A program made the translations under genes and the position numbers. Below are positions 9,142 to 18,483 of a stretch of DNA of 64,000 nucleotides, one piece after another (within the stretch, counting starts at the first letter, position 1; every line of letters begins with the position of its first letter). The notes beneath the pieces are model-generated. The model searched no databases. It was not told the origin of the DNA and saw only the letters and a program-made list of their open reading frames with translations. This DNA is from Dialister sp900541485. Its GTDB lineage: Bacteria; Bacillota; Negativicutes; Veillonellales; Dialisteraceae. The stretch is taken from contig OZ221974.1 in NCBI GenBank assembly GCA_965119665.1, positions 62,001-126,000 of the forward strand, read 5' to 3'.

Positions 9142-9906
9142 TTGTCGGGCTATATAGAAAAAGGAGTTATCCGTCTGCATGAAAAAGTAGGGACAGATAT
9201 ATGGAGAATGCAGGCTGAATTGCCATTAACTGCTAAGGAAGCAAAGCCGGGACAATTTGTCCATGCAAGTGTAAATGATTCAAGCAAACTGCTGAGACGG
9301 CCGATTTCTATTGCAGGAACAGACCCCGTGAAAGGGCTTGTAGAAATCATTTATCGTGTTGTCGGCGAGGGAACAGAATGTCTTTCTTACATGAAGGTGG
9401 GAGATAAAATAGATAGTCTCGGGCCACTTGGGACCAGTTTCTCGGTAAATGCAACGCATATTGTGGGCGTTGGCGGAGGAGTAGGAATTGCACCGATACT
9501 TTTTCTGGCGAGAAATGCATTGCCGGGACAGATGACCGTTGTCATCGGGGGAAGAAATAAAGCAGAAGTATTTTGGAAAGATTTTTTTCCTAAAAATATG
9601 AGAAAACTCATTGTCACTACTGATGACGGCTCATGTGGGATTAAAGGTTTTTCCGTTTCCGTATTACCGGATATTTTTGAAAAAGGAAATGTAAATCAAG
9701 TTTGTGTTTGCGGACCGGCAATCATGATGCGGACTACTGCAGAGATGGCGGGAAAATTCGGCATATACTGTGAAGTATCTATGGAAAGGCGGATGGGATG
9801 CGGAACCGGGACTTGTCTTGCTTGTGTATGCGATAAAATAAAGGGCGGGCATTATAAGGTCTGCCTTGATGGACCCGTGTTTAATGCCGGTGAGGTGATT
9901 TTATGA
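9142..9906 (+). CDS. pyrK: Dihydroorotate dehydrogenase B, electron transfer subunit
   Basis: Passes electrons from dihydroorotate oxidation by PyrD to NAD+. 254 aa, ferredoxin-reductase fold: FAD-binding RRPISIAG near residue 52, NAD-site GVGGGVGIAP near 109-118, and a C-terminal [2Fe-2S] cluster with cysteines 220, 225, 228 and 241. The start is a TTG preceded by GGGAGG at 9129-9134. Together with the following pyrD it forms the NAD-linked class 1B enzyme typical of Firmicutes. Confidence 0.95.
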   Translation: MSGYIEKGVIRLHEKVGTDIWRMQAELPLTAKEAKPGQFVHASVNDSSKLLRRPISIAGTDPVKGLVEIIYRVVGEGTECLSYMKVGDKIDSLGPLGTSFSVNATHIVGVGGGVGIAPILFLARNALPGQMTVVIGGRNKAEVFWKDFFPKNMRKLIVTTDDGSCGIKGFSVSVLPDIFEKGNVNQVCVCGPAIMMRTTAEMAGKFGIYCEVSMERRMGCGTGTCLACVCDKIKGGHYKVCLDGPVFNAGEVIL

Positions 9907-10808
9907 AACTTGATGTAGATTTTTTGGGAATCCATATGAAGTCACCGGTAATTGCTGCTTCAGGAACTTTCGGTTTTGGCTTAGAGTATGAAGAGTATAT
10001 GGATTTAAACCGGGTCGGGGCGATTTCATGTAAGGGTTTATCACTAAGTCCGTGGGCAGGAAATGAGGGAGTTCGCATTGCTGAAACATCTTCGGGGATA
10101 TTAAATTGCATAGGTTTGGAAAATCCCGGAGTAGAATATTTTAAAATTAATTATTTACCGCGGTTAAAGAGATATGATGTCCCCATAATATGTAATGTGG
10201 TGGGAAAAGATATTGAAGAGTATGGAAAAGTAGCAAAAGCATTATCTGTGGACGGAGTACATGCATTGGAAATTAATATTTCTTGTCCTAATGTAAAACA
10301 TGGGGGAATTTCTTTTGGCACTGATCCCAAAATGGCATATGAAGTGACAAGGGTAGTCAAGCAAAATACCAACCTTCCGGTTATTATGAAATTATCTCCC
10401 AATGTAACAGATATCGTTTCTATTGCTAAAGCGGTAGAAGAAGCAGGCGCTGATGCAATATCTCTTATTAATACATTAATGGGATTGGCTATTGATGCGA
10501 AAACAAGAAGGCCGGTTTTGGGAAATATTACCGGCGGATTATCAGGACCGGCTATCAAGCCCATAGCTCTTTATCTTGTTTGGAAAGTATGTCAGGCCGT
10601 TCATATCCCGGTTTGCGGACTTGGAGGAATCATGACAGGAAAAGATGTGGCAGAGTTTATGATTGCAGGAGCTTGTACGGTGCAAGTGGGAACAGCTTCC
10701 ATTGCCAGTCCGGATGCAATTCCCCGAATTACTCGGGAGTTGGGAGTATGGTGCGACGAAAATCACGTGGAAGATATAAATGATATAATTGGTACATTGC
10801 AAATTTGA
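9903..10808 (+). CDS. pyrD: Dihydroorotate dehydrogenase B, catalytic subunit
   Basis: Oxidises dihydroorotate to orotate with FMN. 301 aa, class 1B length. The catalytic base of class 1 enzymes, Cys128, lies in NISCPN; phosphate-binding glycine motifs GLGGI and VGTAS are in the C-terminal third. Overlaps pyrK by ATGA. Last gene of the operon; pyrE and pyrF, needed to finish UMP, are not in this window. Confidence 0.96.
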   Translation: MKLDVDFLGIHMKSPVIAASGTFGFGLEYEEYMDLNRVGAISCKGLSLSPWAGNEGVRIAETSSGILNCIGLENPGVEYFKINYLPRLKRYDVPIICNVVGKDIEEYGKVAKALSVDGVHALEINISCPNVKHGGISFGTDPKMAYEVTRVVKQNTNLPVIMKLSPNVTDIVSIAKAVEEAGADAISLINTLMGLAIDAKTRRPVLGNITGGLSGPAIKPIALYLVWKVCQAVHIPVCGLGGIMTGKDVAEFMIAGACTVQVGTASIASPDAIPRITRELGVWCDENHVEDINDIIGTLQI

Positions 10809-10818
10809 GTTTTATAAG

Positions 10819-10851
10819 AGCAGAGGAGTATTTCCTCTGCTTTTTATATTT
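10819..10851 (+). terminator. Terminator of the pyr operon
   Basis: Perfect nine-pair stem AGCAGAGGA (10819-10827) / TCCTCTGCT (10833-10841), followed by TTTT. Confidence 0.9.
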
Positions 10852-10877
10852 TATCAATCGCAAAAAGAAACAGAGCT

Positions 10878-10886
10878 TGATATACT
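10878..10886 (+). promoter_or_regulatory. Possible extended -10 promoter of the HAD gene
   Basis: TGATATACT, 50 bases before the HAD start; no convincing -35. Confidence 0.4.
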
Positions 10887-10935
10887 GAATAAATGATGTG
10901 TCGGGTAAAAAAATAAATCTCACAGGGGGATAATT

Positions 10936-12069
10936 ATGAAAAAGGTAATATTTGATATAGATGGTGTTTTGCTGAGTGAGGAAAGGTATTTTGATGTATC
11001 AGGATTGGTCGTTTGGGAATGGTTGTATGGAAAAAAATATATGGGTCTGCCGTCTGAGCAGGATGATTTTGACGGTTCCTGTGTGAATGAAGGGCAGATA
11101 TCAGCTATCAGAAATAAAGTATGGGGAAAAGATTATCTGTTAAAATGGCTTAAATCAAAAGGAATAAACTCAAATTGGGATATGGTTCATGCTTATTTGG
11201 TTACATTAATGTGGTTGATGGCCAAGATTTACCAAAAGAGAAGTGATGGAGAAAGACTTTCTTTATCTTTTCGCAATGAGCAAGATGTGAAAAAAGCAGG
11301 AGAAATGCTTATGGGAATCCCCGTCCCTACGGCAGATTTGATTTTAGAACAATGGAAATCATGGATTTCTGAAGACAGAAAGGGAAATGAAGTGATGATT
11401 TGCCTTGGCGAAAAGGCATCCCGGGATTGGGGAAATAATGGGGAATGGGCGTTCCGGTTTTCTGAATTTTACAGGCTTCATGTAGAATTATTTCAGGCAT
11501 GGTATCTGGGAGATGATGTTTTTATTCATAAGAACCATACGTTACCTTATAGTGGTAATAAAGAAGGTTTCTTATCAAAGGAAATTGCATTGGCCGGAGC
11601 AGATACGATATGTTATATGTTTAGGGAATTAAAGAAACGCGGATATGAAATAGGTATTGCTACAGGTCGTGTCAGAGAAGAGATGGAAATCCCTTTAAAA
11701 AAATTCGGGTGGTATCAGGAATTCAATCCGCAGTATATTGGAACTGCCAGTGATGCGGATACGGCATCCCGGAAATGGCAGGGGATTTTTTTAGATAAAC
11801 CGCATCCTTTTATATATCTATGTGGTATTTTCGGAAGAGACAAAAGTAACTACCAATCTTATATTGACGGGGGCCGAATGGTTACTGATGAAGATGAGAT
11901 TTATGTTTGCGGAGATTCTTATGCAGATTTATTAGGAGCTGAAAAGGCGGGAGCAAATTTTATAGGAGTTTCAAGTGGATTGGAAGGAGATCAGTTATCA
12001 CAGCGATGTAAAGAAAGAGACTTTCCGATTGTCAAAGGGGTTTTAGATGTATTAGATCTCTTAAAATAA
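10936..12069 (+). CDS. HAD-superfamily hydrolase
   Basis: 377 aa, larger than most small HAD phosphatases. Motif I is the N-terminal FDIDGV (Asp7, Asp9); motif II is probably IATGR (about 236-240); motif IV is CGDSYADLLGAEKAG near residue 332. The long middle part (roughly 20-215) is helix-rich and would be an unusually large cap domain, which sets it apart from PGP or Gph. Substrate unknown. Start is fixed by AGGGGGATAATT ahead of the ATG. It lies alone between the pyr terminator and the holB promoter. The HAD call is firm, a specific function is not. Confidence 0.8.
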   Translation: MKKVIFDIDGVLLSEERYFDVSGLVVWEWLYGKKYMGLPSEQDDFDGSCVNEGQISAIRNKVWGKDYLLKWLKSKGINSNWDMVHAYLVTLMWLMAKIYQKRSDGERLSLSFRNEQDVKKAGEMLMGIPVPTADLILEQWKSWISEDRKGNEVMICLGEKASRDWGNNGEWAFRFSEFYRLHVELFQAWYLGDDVFIHKNHTLPYSGNKEGFLSKEIALAGADTICYMFRELKKRGYEIGIATGRVREEMEIPLKKFGWYQEFNPQYIGTASDADTASRKWQGIFLDKPHPFIYLCGIFGRDKSNYQSYIDGGRMVTDEDEIYVCGDSYADLLGAEKAGANFIGVSSGLEGDQLSQRCKERDFPIVKGVLDVLDLLK

Positions 12070-12108
12070 TTAAATAGTAGATAAAGCAATGCTGTAAGTC
12101 TTTGTATT

Positions 12109-12137
12109 TTGCTATGTAGTGATATAAATGATAAAAT
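12109..12137 (+). promoter_or_regulatory. Promoter of the holB-tatD operon
   Basis: TTGCTA (12109-12114), 17-base spacer, TAAAAT (12132-12137) with the extended element TGA directly before it. Confidence 0.6.
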
Positions 12138-12178
12138 AAAAAATAGATTTTATTACACTTTTATCCAGGTATATCAAA

Positions 12179-13189
12179 ATGAGTGGCTTTCTTTCTCACG
12201 TATATGGTCAGAAAAAACTGAAAAGAGAATTGAAAAGGCTTTTAGATGCATCCCGGATTCCTCATACAATGATTTTTTATGGAGAGGAAGGCTTAGGGAA
12301 GACTACTGCCGCCTTGGACTTGGCAGCTTTGTTGACCGGTTCCTCTGATACATTCTGGGAAGAAGTATTAGCATGGAAAGAATACTCTGATAAAGTACCT
12401 GTTCTGACGGCAGCAAGAGACAGTGTATGGTATATTCACCCACTGGGAATGGAACTTAAAATAGAGCAGTTTCGTATTTTTACTGAAGCAATGTCAGTTT
12501 TTGATGGAAAACCTAAGGTTTGTATCATTGATGAGGCGCAGACAATGATGCCTGTTATTGCCAATTCACTTTTGAAAACATTAGAAGAGCCGATAGAGAA
12601 TGTATATTTTATTTTAATAACACATGATATACATGCACTTTTACCGACAATCAGATCACGAAGTGAAAGTTTCCCGTTTTTCCCCTTATCAAGGGAAGAG
12701 TATCATGACTTAATGCGGTCAGATCCCCAAAAATATAAATTTACCGATACATTAACAGAAGAAAATGTTTATCAATTGTCTGAGGGGAACCCCGGTATCA
12801 CTTTAGATATATGTGGTGAAACTGAAAGCGTACAACCTGAGCGGGCAATGATTTTCTGGGAGACTTTGACTTGGGCCAAAGCACCTTTTTCCGTATTATC
12901 TGGATGGGAGATGAAAGACCGTAAAGATTTTTTGCGATTGCTTCGATGGATTATTTTAGTAGGGCGCGACCTGCTGGTTGTTTCTACCATGCCAGAACTT
13001 TCAATGGAGAGATGTATACAGGTTTCCGTAAGAGAGAGGAAAGTTGCACCTTATTGGAGTAATGGACGTGCAGAAAAAGCGCTGACTATATTGGAAACGG
13101 CAGAAACAGGTTGTCGCAGATACATTTCGATAAAAAATATATGGGATATGATTTTAATTGAATTACAGCATATACAGAGAGGCAAATGA
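12179..13189 (+). CDS. holB: DNA polymerase III delta' subunit
   Basis: Clamp-loader AAA+ subunit. 336 aa: Walker A GEEGLGKT (35-42), the IIDEAQTM strand near 115, LLKTLEEP, and IRSRSE where related proteins have SRC. No cysteine lies between the P-loop and about residue 113, so the four-cysteine zinc module of the classical delta' is absent. The start has only a weak ribosome site (CAGG). First gene of holB-ricT-trmN6-rsmI-metG-tatD, a common Firmicute order. Confidence 0.9.
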   Translation: MSGFLSHVYGQKKLKRELKRLLDASRIPHTMIFYGEEGLGKTTAALDLAALLTGSSDTFWEEVLAWKEYSDKVPVLTAARDSVWYIHPLGMELKIEQFRIFTEAMSVFDGKPKVCIIDEAQTMMPVIANSLLKTLEEPIENVYFILITHDIHALLPTIRSRSESFPFFPLSREEYHDLMRSDPQKYKFTDTLTEENVYQLSEGNPGITLDICGETESVQPERAMIFWETLTWAKAPFSVLSGWEMKDRKDFLRLLRWIILVGRDLLVVSTMPELSMERCIQVSVRERKVAPYWSNGRAEKALTILETAETGCRRYISIKNIWDMILIELQHIQRGK

Positions 13190-14029
13190 ATGGAACAAGT
13201 AGTTGGTGTTCGTTTTAAAAAGGCCGGTAAAATTTATTATTTTTCTCCTAACGGTTTAGATTTAGAGCTTCATGATCCGGTGATTGTTGAGACCTCCAGA
13301 GGGATGGAGTATGGAAACATTGTGATAATACCGGAGAAGAATTTAAGTGCTGAGGACAATGGTCCGCTGAAACCGGTTGTAAGAAAAGCCACTATAAAAG
13401 ATAAAGTACAAGCAGAACGGAATCTTGAAAGGGAAAAAGCGGCCTATGATATCTGCTTATCAAAAATAGAAAAGTTTAAAGTTCCAATGAAACTTCTTGG
13501 GGCAGAGTATACTTTTGACAGAAGTAAGATTGTATTTTCTTTTACAGCTGACGGCAGGGTAGATTTTCGTGAACTGGTTAAAGAACTGGCATCTGTATTT
13601 CATACACGTATTGAATTACGCCAGGTGGGCGTCAGGGATGAGGCAAAGCAGGTAAACGGGATTGGTCCTTGCGGCAGACCATTATGCTGTGCTACTTATT
13701 TAGGAGAGTTTGCTCCCGTTTCTATTAAAATGGCAAAAAATCAAGGATTGTCATTGAATCCTACTAAAATTTCCGGAGTTTGCGGAAGGTTAATGTGTTG
13801 CCTCCGCTATGAAAATGATCAATATAATGAGGTTTCACACAAAAAGAATTGTCCTCTCATGCAAAGTGTAAATAAAACATTCCGGGTAGGGATGAAAGTT
13901 ATTTCGGATGAAGGAGAAGGGCAGATTGTATATGTGAATTCACAAAAGCATAGTGTCCGGATACAGCTTGATGGGGGTCAGACAAAGACGATGTCCTGGG
14001 ATTTGGTTGAACAGGTTGAAAATGAGTGA
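13190..14029 (+). CDS. ricT: PSP1-domain protein RicT (YaaT)
   Basis: 279 aa. In Bacillus, RicT works with RicA and RicF to help RNase Y mature mRNAs and carries Fe-S clusters in the complex. The PSP1 core and the paired cysteine motifs GPCGRPLCC (about residue 158) and GVCGRLMCC (about 195) are intact. The ATG directly follows the holB stop (TGAATG), and its end overlaps trmN6. Which partners it uses here cannot be seen. Confidence 0.93.
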   Translation: MEQVVGVRFKKAGKIYYFSPNGLDLELHDPVIVETSRGMEYGNIVIIPEKNLSAEDNGPLKPVVRKATIKDKVQAERNLEREKAAYDICLSKIEKFKVPMKLLGAEYTFDRSKIVFSFTADGRVDFRELVKELASVFHTRIELRQVGVRDEAKQVNGIGPCGRPLCCATYLGEFAPVSIKMAKNQGLSLNPTKISGVCGRLMCCLRYENDQYNEVSHKKNCPLMQSVNKTFRVGMKVISDEGEGQIVYVNSQKHSVRIQLDGGQTKTMSWDLVEQVENE

Positions 14030-14771
14030 ATGGATTTTAAATGAAGGCGAACGTTTGGATGATTTGGTCAGAGATGGTATGAAAATTATTCAAAGGCCCG
14101 ACCAATTCTGTTTTTCATTAGACTCTGTGCTATTAGCTCATTATGTTACTTTAAAAGGCAATGACCGGATAGCGGATTTAGGAACCGGGACAGGAGTAAT
14201 TTCATTGTTGTTAGCCTCACTCGGTGCCAAAAACATAGCAGCTTTTGAAATGAATCCGGTGATGGCTGATTTGGCAAAAAGAAATGTGATTAATAATCAC
14301 AAAACAGATATAATTCGTGTGGTGGAAACAGATTACCGTGAAGCAAAGAAGTTTTACCCCTCCGGATACTTTACATCTGTAGTGGTCAATCCTCCTTACC
14401 GACAGGTGGGAAGTGGGAGAATGAGCAGAAGTGAAGGGGTTGCATCTGCCAGTTATGAAATTAATGCGACACTGGACGAAGTATTTCGAACGGCCAGGTA
14501 TCTTTTAAAGTTTGGAGGGAGATTAACGATGGTGCATAGAGCAGATCGTCTGGCAGATTTGATTTCTTTAGGTCGGTCATACAGAATGGAACCTAAAAGA
14601 GTCCGGCCGGTTTATGCCAGATGTCATCATAGTGCGGTAAGAATCCTTATGGAATGGAGATATGGCGGAAATCCGGAGCTATTAATAGAGAATCCGCTTT
14701 TTATCCATAACCCGGACGGATCATATACAAATGAAATTCTTGAAATATACGGAAAGGAATCCCATGAATGA
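14022..14771 (+). CDS. trmN6: tRNA1(Val) (adenine(37)-N6)-methyltransferase family protein
   Basis: 249 aa, Rossmann-fold class I SAM methyltransferase. SAM loop ADLGTGTG (near 48) and the N6-adenine catalytic NPPY (near 113) are clear. The family (YfiC in E. coli, YabB in Bacillus) methylates A37 of tRNA. The start at 14022, inside the last codons of ricT, is preferred over an in-frame ATG at 13953, which would bury 69 bases in ricT; the protein then begins MSEWILNEGE as in its relatives. Confidence 0.88.
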   Translation: MSEWILNEGERLDDLVRDGMKIIQRPDQFCFSLDSVLLAHYVTLKGNDRIADLGTGTGVISLLLASLGAKNIAAFEMNPVMADLAKRNVINNHKTDIIRVVETDYREAKKFYPSGYFTSVVVNPPYRQVGSGRMSRSEGVASASYEINATLDEVFRTARYLLKFGGRLTMVHRADRLADLISLGRSYRMEPKRVRPVYARCHHSAVRILMEWRYGGNPELLIENPLFIHNPDGSYTNEILEIYGKESHE

Positions 14772-15615
14772 AGTAGAGCCTGGCACATTATATCTTGTGC
14801 CAACTCCGATAGGCAATTTATCGGATATGACACAACGGGCTGTTTCCGTTTTAGAAAATGTAGATTTAATTGCAGCAGAAGATACAAGACATTCAAAAAT
14901 TCTATTAAATTATTTTCATATTTCCGGAGAGGTTTTTTCTTATCATGAACATAATAAGAAATTGGCAGGGCCGAAAATTATAAAACTTCTGCAAGAGGGG
15001 AAATCAGTCGCTCAATGCAGCGATGCAGGAATGCCTGTTATTTCCGATCCCGGAGCAGATTTGGTCAAACTGGCCATTGATTCGGGAATTAAAGTAATAC
15101 CGCTTCCGGGGCCTAATGCGGCATTAACTGCACTGATAGCCTCCGGATTGGATGCCAGACAATTTCTTTTTGTCGGATTTTTACCTAAAATAACAGCTAA
15201 GAAGAAAAAATTATTGTCTGACATACAGCATGTACCTGTGACACTTATTTTCTATGAAGCACCTCACAGACTAAAAGAAACGCTTATGGTATTAAGGCGT
15301 GAATTGGGAAATAGAAAAGCTGTTTTGGCGCGTGAGCTTACTAAAAAGTTCGAAACCTTCCAACGGGGAAATTTAGATGAACTGTTAACTACACTGGAAA
15401 TAACACCGCCGAGAGGGGAATATGTTATTTTATTGGATAGAGGCTCGGAGGACTTTGAAGCAAAAGATGATAACATATCATGGGAGGCGGCAGCCCTTGA
15501 ATTATCCAAAAAAACATCCTTAAAAGAGGCGGCAAGAGAGATTGCACTGTCGTACCATTTATCCCGCAGAGAAGTTTATCAATATCTTTTAAATCAAAAA
15601 GAAGATAATGAGTGA
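14764..15615 (+). CDS. rsmI: 16S rRNA (cytidine(1402)-2'-O)-methyltransferase
   Basis: 283 aa, tetrapyrrole-methylase fold. Begins with GTLYLVPTPIGNL, then AAEDTRHS, a SDAGMPVISDPG loop near residue 88 and LPGPNAALTAL near 115, the hallmarks of RsmI. It adds the ribose methyl on C1402 in the decoding centre. ATG at 14764 is chosen for GGAAAGGAA upstream; it overlaps trmN6 by eight bases. Confidence 0.94.
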   Translation: MNEVEPGTLYLVPTPIGNLSDMTQRAVSVLENVDLIAAEDTRHSKILLNYFHISGEVFSYHEHNKKLAGPKIIKLLQEGKSVAQCSDAGMPVISDPGADLVKLAIDSGIKVIPLPGPNAALTALIASGLDARQFLFVGFLPKITAKKKKLLSDIQHVPVTLIFYEAPHRLKETLMVLRRELGNRKAVLARELTKKFETFQRGNLDELLTTLEITPPRGEYVILLDRGSEDFEAKDDNISWEAAALELSKKTSLKEAAREIALSYHLSRREVYQYLLNQKEDNE

Positions 15616-15670
15616 TATATTCGTTAATATGGCTAAAAAGAAGTATACAAATAAAAATAGCAGGGGGCTT

Positions 15671-17599
15671 ATGATGAACGGAAAACCAAAGTATTATATT
15701 ACAACACCTATTTATTATCCCAGTGCAAAACTGCATATTGGGCATACCTATTGCACATCGATTGCAGACAGTATGGCCAGATTTAAACGACTTGACGGAT
15801 ATGACGTTATGTTTTTGACAGGTTCTGATGAACACGGACAGAAAATAGAAGAAAAGGCAGAAGAGGCAGGAGTAACGCCTATAGAATATGTCGATAATAT
15901 AGTGGCACTGTTTAAGCAGCTTTGGCGGGAATTAAATATCAGCAATGATGACTTTGTCCGTACAACAGAAGAAAGACACAGTAAGGTCGTACAGATGCTT
16001 TTTCAAAGAGCGTATGACCGGGGGGATATTTATCTGGGGAAATATGAGGGCTGGTATTGCATACCGGATGAAACATTTTGGCCGGAAAATAAGTTGACAG
16101 AAGATCATGTCTGCCCGGATTGCGGACGTCCTTTGAAAAGAATCAGCGAAGATGCATATTTTTTCAGAATGTCAAAATATGCAGACCGGTGGATGAAATT
16201 TATTGAAGAAAATCCTGATTTTATACAACCTGCTTCCCGCAGAAATGAAATGATCCAATTTGTAAAGAGCGGTTTGGAGGATCTTTGTGTTTCGCGGACA
16301 AGCTTTACCTGGGGGATTCCTGTTCCTTTCGATTCTAAGCATGTTGTGTATGTCTGGTTTGATGCTTTAGTAAATTATGTTACTGCTGCAGGCATTATAG
16401 ATAATCCTGAAAAGTTTGATGAATTTTGGCCGGCAGATGTACATCTGGTAGGGAAAGAAATTGTTAGGTTTCATGCAATAATCTGGCCGATTATGTTAAT
16501 GAGTCTGGGGATAGAATTACCTAAAAAGATTTATGGTCACGGATGGCTCATTGTAGACGGCGAAAAAATGTCCAAGTCTAAAGGGAATGTAGTGGATCCG
16601 ATTCCGTTATTGCAGGAGTTCGGGTCTGATGCCATTCGTTATTATTTATTAAATGACATCCAATTGGGGCAGGATGGTAATTTTAGCCGTGAACGTCTGA
16701 TTAACCGAATCAATTCGGATTTATCGAATGACTTGGGAAATCTGCTCCATCGCAGTTTATCCATGGTAGAAAAATACAGAAACGGATTTATTTCAAAAGG
16801 AGATCCGACTCTGAATGAATCTGTATATGAGGCATCAACTGAAATTGAACGCCATGCAGAAGAAACTTTATTGGCTTTCCGGCGAGATATGAATGAATGG
16901 AAAATAAATGATGCTTTAAAGGCTGTATGGACTTATGTAAGATCATTAAACAAATATATTGATGTAACTATGCCTTGGAATTTGGCCAAAGAAGATTCAC
17001 AGAGACAGGTATTGGATGCAGTACTTTATCATTTATGTGAAGGAATGCGGTTTATTTCTCTCATGGTAGAACCGGTAATTCCTATAGCTGCAGAAAAAAT
17101 TTGGGAACAGTTGGGACTTAAAGATTTTAAAGAGAAGACATATGCAGATCTTTCTTGGGGAGGACTGGAAGAAGGGACAAAGGTTAATAAAGGAGATCCC
17201 ATTTTTCCGCGCATTGAATTAGACAAAGAAGTAACAGAACCTGAAAAAGAAAAAGTAGAAGTAATGAAAAAAGAAACTGTTCCGCAAATTACGATTGATG
17301 ATTTCTTTAAAACGGAATTGCGGATAGCAGAAATTTTGACGGCAGAAAAAGTGGAGAAATCTAAAAAACTTATTCATATGATTGTTTCACTTGGAGAAGA
17401 AACACGGAGTGTTGTAAGTGGTATTGCTGATTATTATGAACCGTCCGAATTAATTGGAAAGCATGTTATTTTCGTTTCAAACTTAAAGCCTGCGAAGCTG
17501 ATGGGAATTGAATCCCAGGGAATGATTCTGGCGGCATCAAAAGATGGTAAATTGGTCGTACCATTTGTTGATATGCCTGCAGGAGCTAAAGTAAAGTAA
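15671..17599 (+). CDS. metG: Methionyl-tRNA synthetase
   Basis: 642 aa from ATG 15671, with GGGGG five bases before it; an upstream in-frame ATG at 15608 lacks such a site. HIGH is at 22-25 and KMSKS near 297. The connective peptide keeps C-P-D-C plus an earlier Cys. After the anticodon-binding domain a C-terminal EMAP II/Arc1p-like tRNA-binding domain (about the last 110 residues, from TIDDFFKTELRIAEI) is present, as in many bacterial dimeric MetRS. Stop overlaps tatD (TAATG). Confidence 0.96.
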   Translation: MMNGKPKYYITTPIYYPSAKLHIGHTYCTSIADSMARFKRLDGYDVMFLTGSDEHGQKIEEKAEEAGVTPIEYVDNIVALFKQLWRELNISNDDFVRTTEERHSKVVQMLFQRAYDRGDIYLGKYEGWYCIPDETFWPENKLTEDHVCPDCGRPLKRISEDAYFFRMSKYADRWMKFIEENPDFIQPASRRNEMIQFVKSGLEDLCVSRTSFTWGIPVPFDSKHVVYVWFDALVNYVTAAGIIDNPEKFDEFWPADVHLVGKEIVRFHAIIWPIMLMSLGIELPKKIYGHGWLIVDGEKMSKSKGNVVDPIPLLQEFGSDAIRYYLLNDIQLGQDGNFSRERLINRINSDLSNDLGNLLHRSLSMVEKYRNGFISKGDPTLNESVYEASTEIERHAEETLLAFRRDMNEWKINDALKAVWTYVRSLNKYIDVTMPWNLAKEDSQRQVLDAVLYHLCEGMRFISLMVEPVIPIAAEKIWEQLGLKDFKEKTYADLSWGGLEEGTKVNKGDPIFPRIELDKEVTEPEKEKVEVMKKETVPQITIDDFFKTELRIAEILTAEKVEKSKKLIHMIVSLGEETRSVVSGIADYYEPSELIGKHVIFVSNLKPAKLMGIESQGMILAASKDGKLVVPFVDMPAGAKVK

Positions 17600-18366
17600 T
17601 GAACCCTTTTGATACTCATGCTCATTTGTATGATAAGCAGTTTGATAAAGATCGGGAAAATGTGCTTGCTGATACATTTCAAAAGCTTGATTATGTACTA
17701 TGCCCTTCTGAAAATTTAGAGACAAGCCTGAAAACAGTTAAGCTGGCAGAGAAATACCCATGCTTATATGGCGCTGTGGGGATTCATCCGCATGAAACCG
17801 GTTTTACAACAGAAAGCGTGATTGAAAAAATTACAGATTTGGCAAGACAAAATAAGAAAATAAAAGCTATCGGAGAAATCGGTCTTGATTACTATCATCT
17901 TCGCAGTCCAAAGGAAATACAGCAAAAATGGTTTAAGCGTCAAATAGAAATCGGTATTGAGCTTAATTTACCTGTTATTATTCACGATAGAGATGCTCAT
18001 GGCGATACACTTCAAATTTTGAAAGAATTTAATAACCGCAAGCTAAGGGGGATAATACACTGTTTTAGCGGAAGTATAGAATTTGCCAAAGAGATTATAA
18101 AGCTGGGATTTTTCATATCTTTTTCCGGCTCATTGGTATTTCCTGGAAGCACAAGATTAAAGCAAGTTGCAAGAGAAATTTCACTGGATAATATATTAAT
18201 AGAAACAGACAGCCCGTATCTGTCTCCGCCGCCTCATAGGGGAGAAAGAAATTACCCGGGGAATGTCATTTATGTCGCAGAAGAAATTGGTGCATTAAAA
18301 GGAACTTCTGTGAGCCGGGTCATTCGGCAAACAAAAGAAAATGCAATGAATATCTATCAGATATAA
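17599..18366 (+). CDS. tatD: TatD-family metal-dependent hydrolase
   Basis: 255 aa TIM-barrel amidohydrolase with all family metal ligands: FDTHAH (4-8), GIHPHE, GEIGLDYY, the IIHDRD His, HCFSG, and ETDSPYL. TatD/YabD proteins are metal-dependent DNases linked to repair and DNA turnover. Last gene of the operon; its ATG shares an A with the metG stop. Confidence 0.93.
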   Translation: MNPFDTHAHLYDKQFDKDRENVLADTFQKLDYVLCPSENLETSLKTVKLAEKYPCLYGAVGIHPHETGFTTESVIEKITDLARQNKKIKAIGEIGLDYYHLRSPKEIQQKWFKRQIEIGIELNLPVIIHDRDAHGDTLQILKEFNNRKLRGIIHCFSGSIEFAKEIIKLGFFISFSGSLVFPGSTRLKQVAREISLDNILIETDSPYLSPPPHRGERNYPGNVIYVAEEIGALKGTSVSRVIRQTKENAMNIYQI

Positions 18367-18374
18367 AATCAAAG

Positions 18375-18420
18375 GAGAATTTGCTGATTATAAAAGGAGA
18401 TGCAAGTTCTCTTTTTATAT
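18375..18420 (+). terminator. Terminator after tatD
   Basis: Ten-pair stem GAGAATTTGC (18375-18384) / GCAAGTTCTC (18402-18411) with one G-U pair and a 17-base loop, then TTTTT. Confidence 0.75.
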
Positions 18421-18433
18421 ACCTCACAAATAG

Positions 18434-18442
18434 TGGTATAAT
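18434..18442 (+). promoter_or_regulatory. Extended -10 promoter of hldE
   Basis: TGGTATAAT, 42 bases before the hldE ATG; -35 region poor. Confidence 0.6.
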
Positions 18443-18483
18443 TTATTAAAATATTCATTTATAATGGTTTATCTGGGGAGCAT

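Noticed and set aside
12109..12348. 79-codon frame before and inside holB
   Set aside because: Out of frame with holB, no ribosome site, holB itself is certain.
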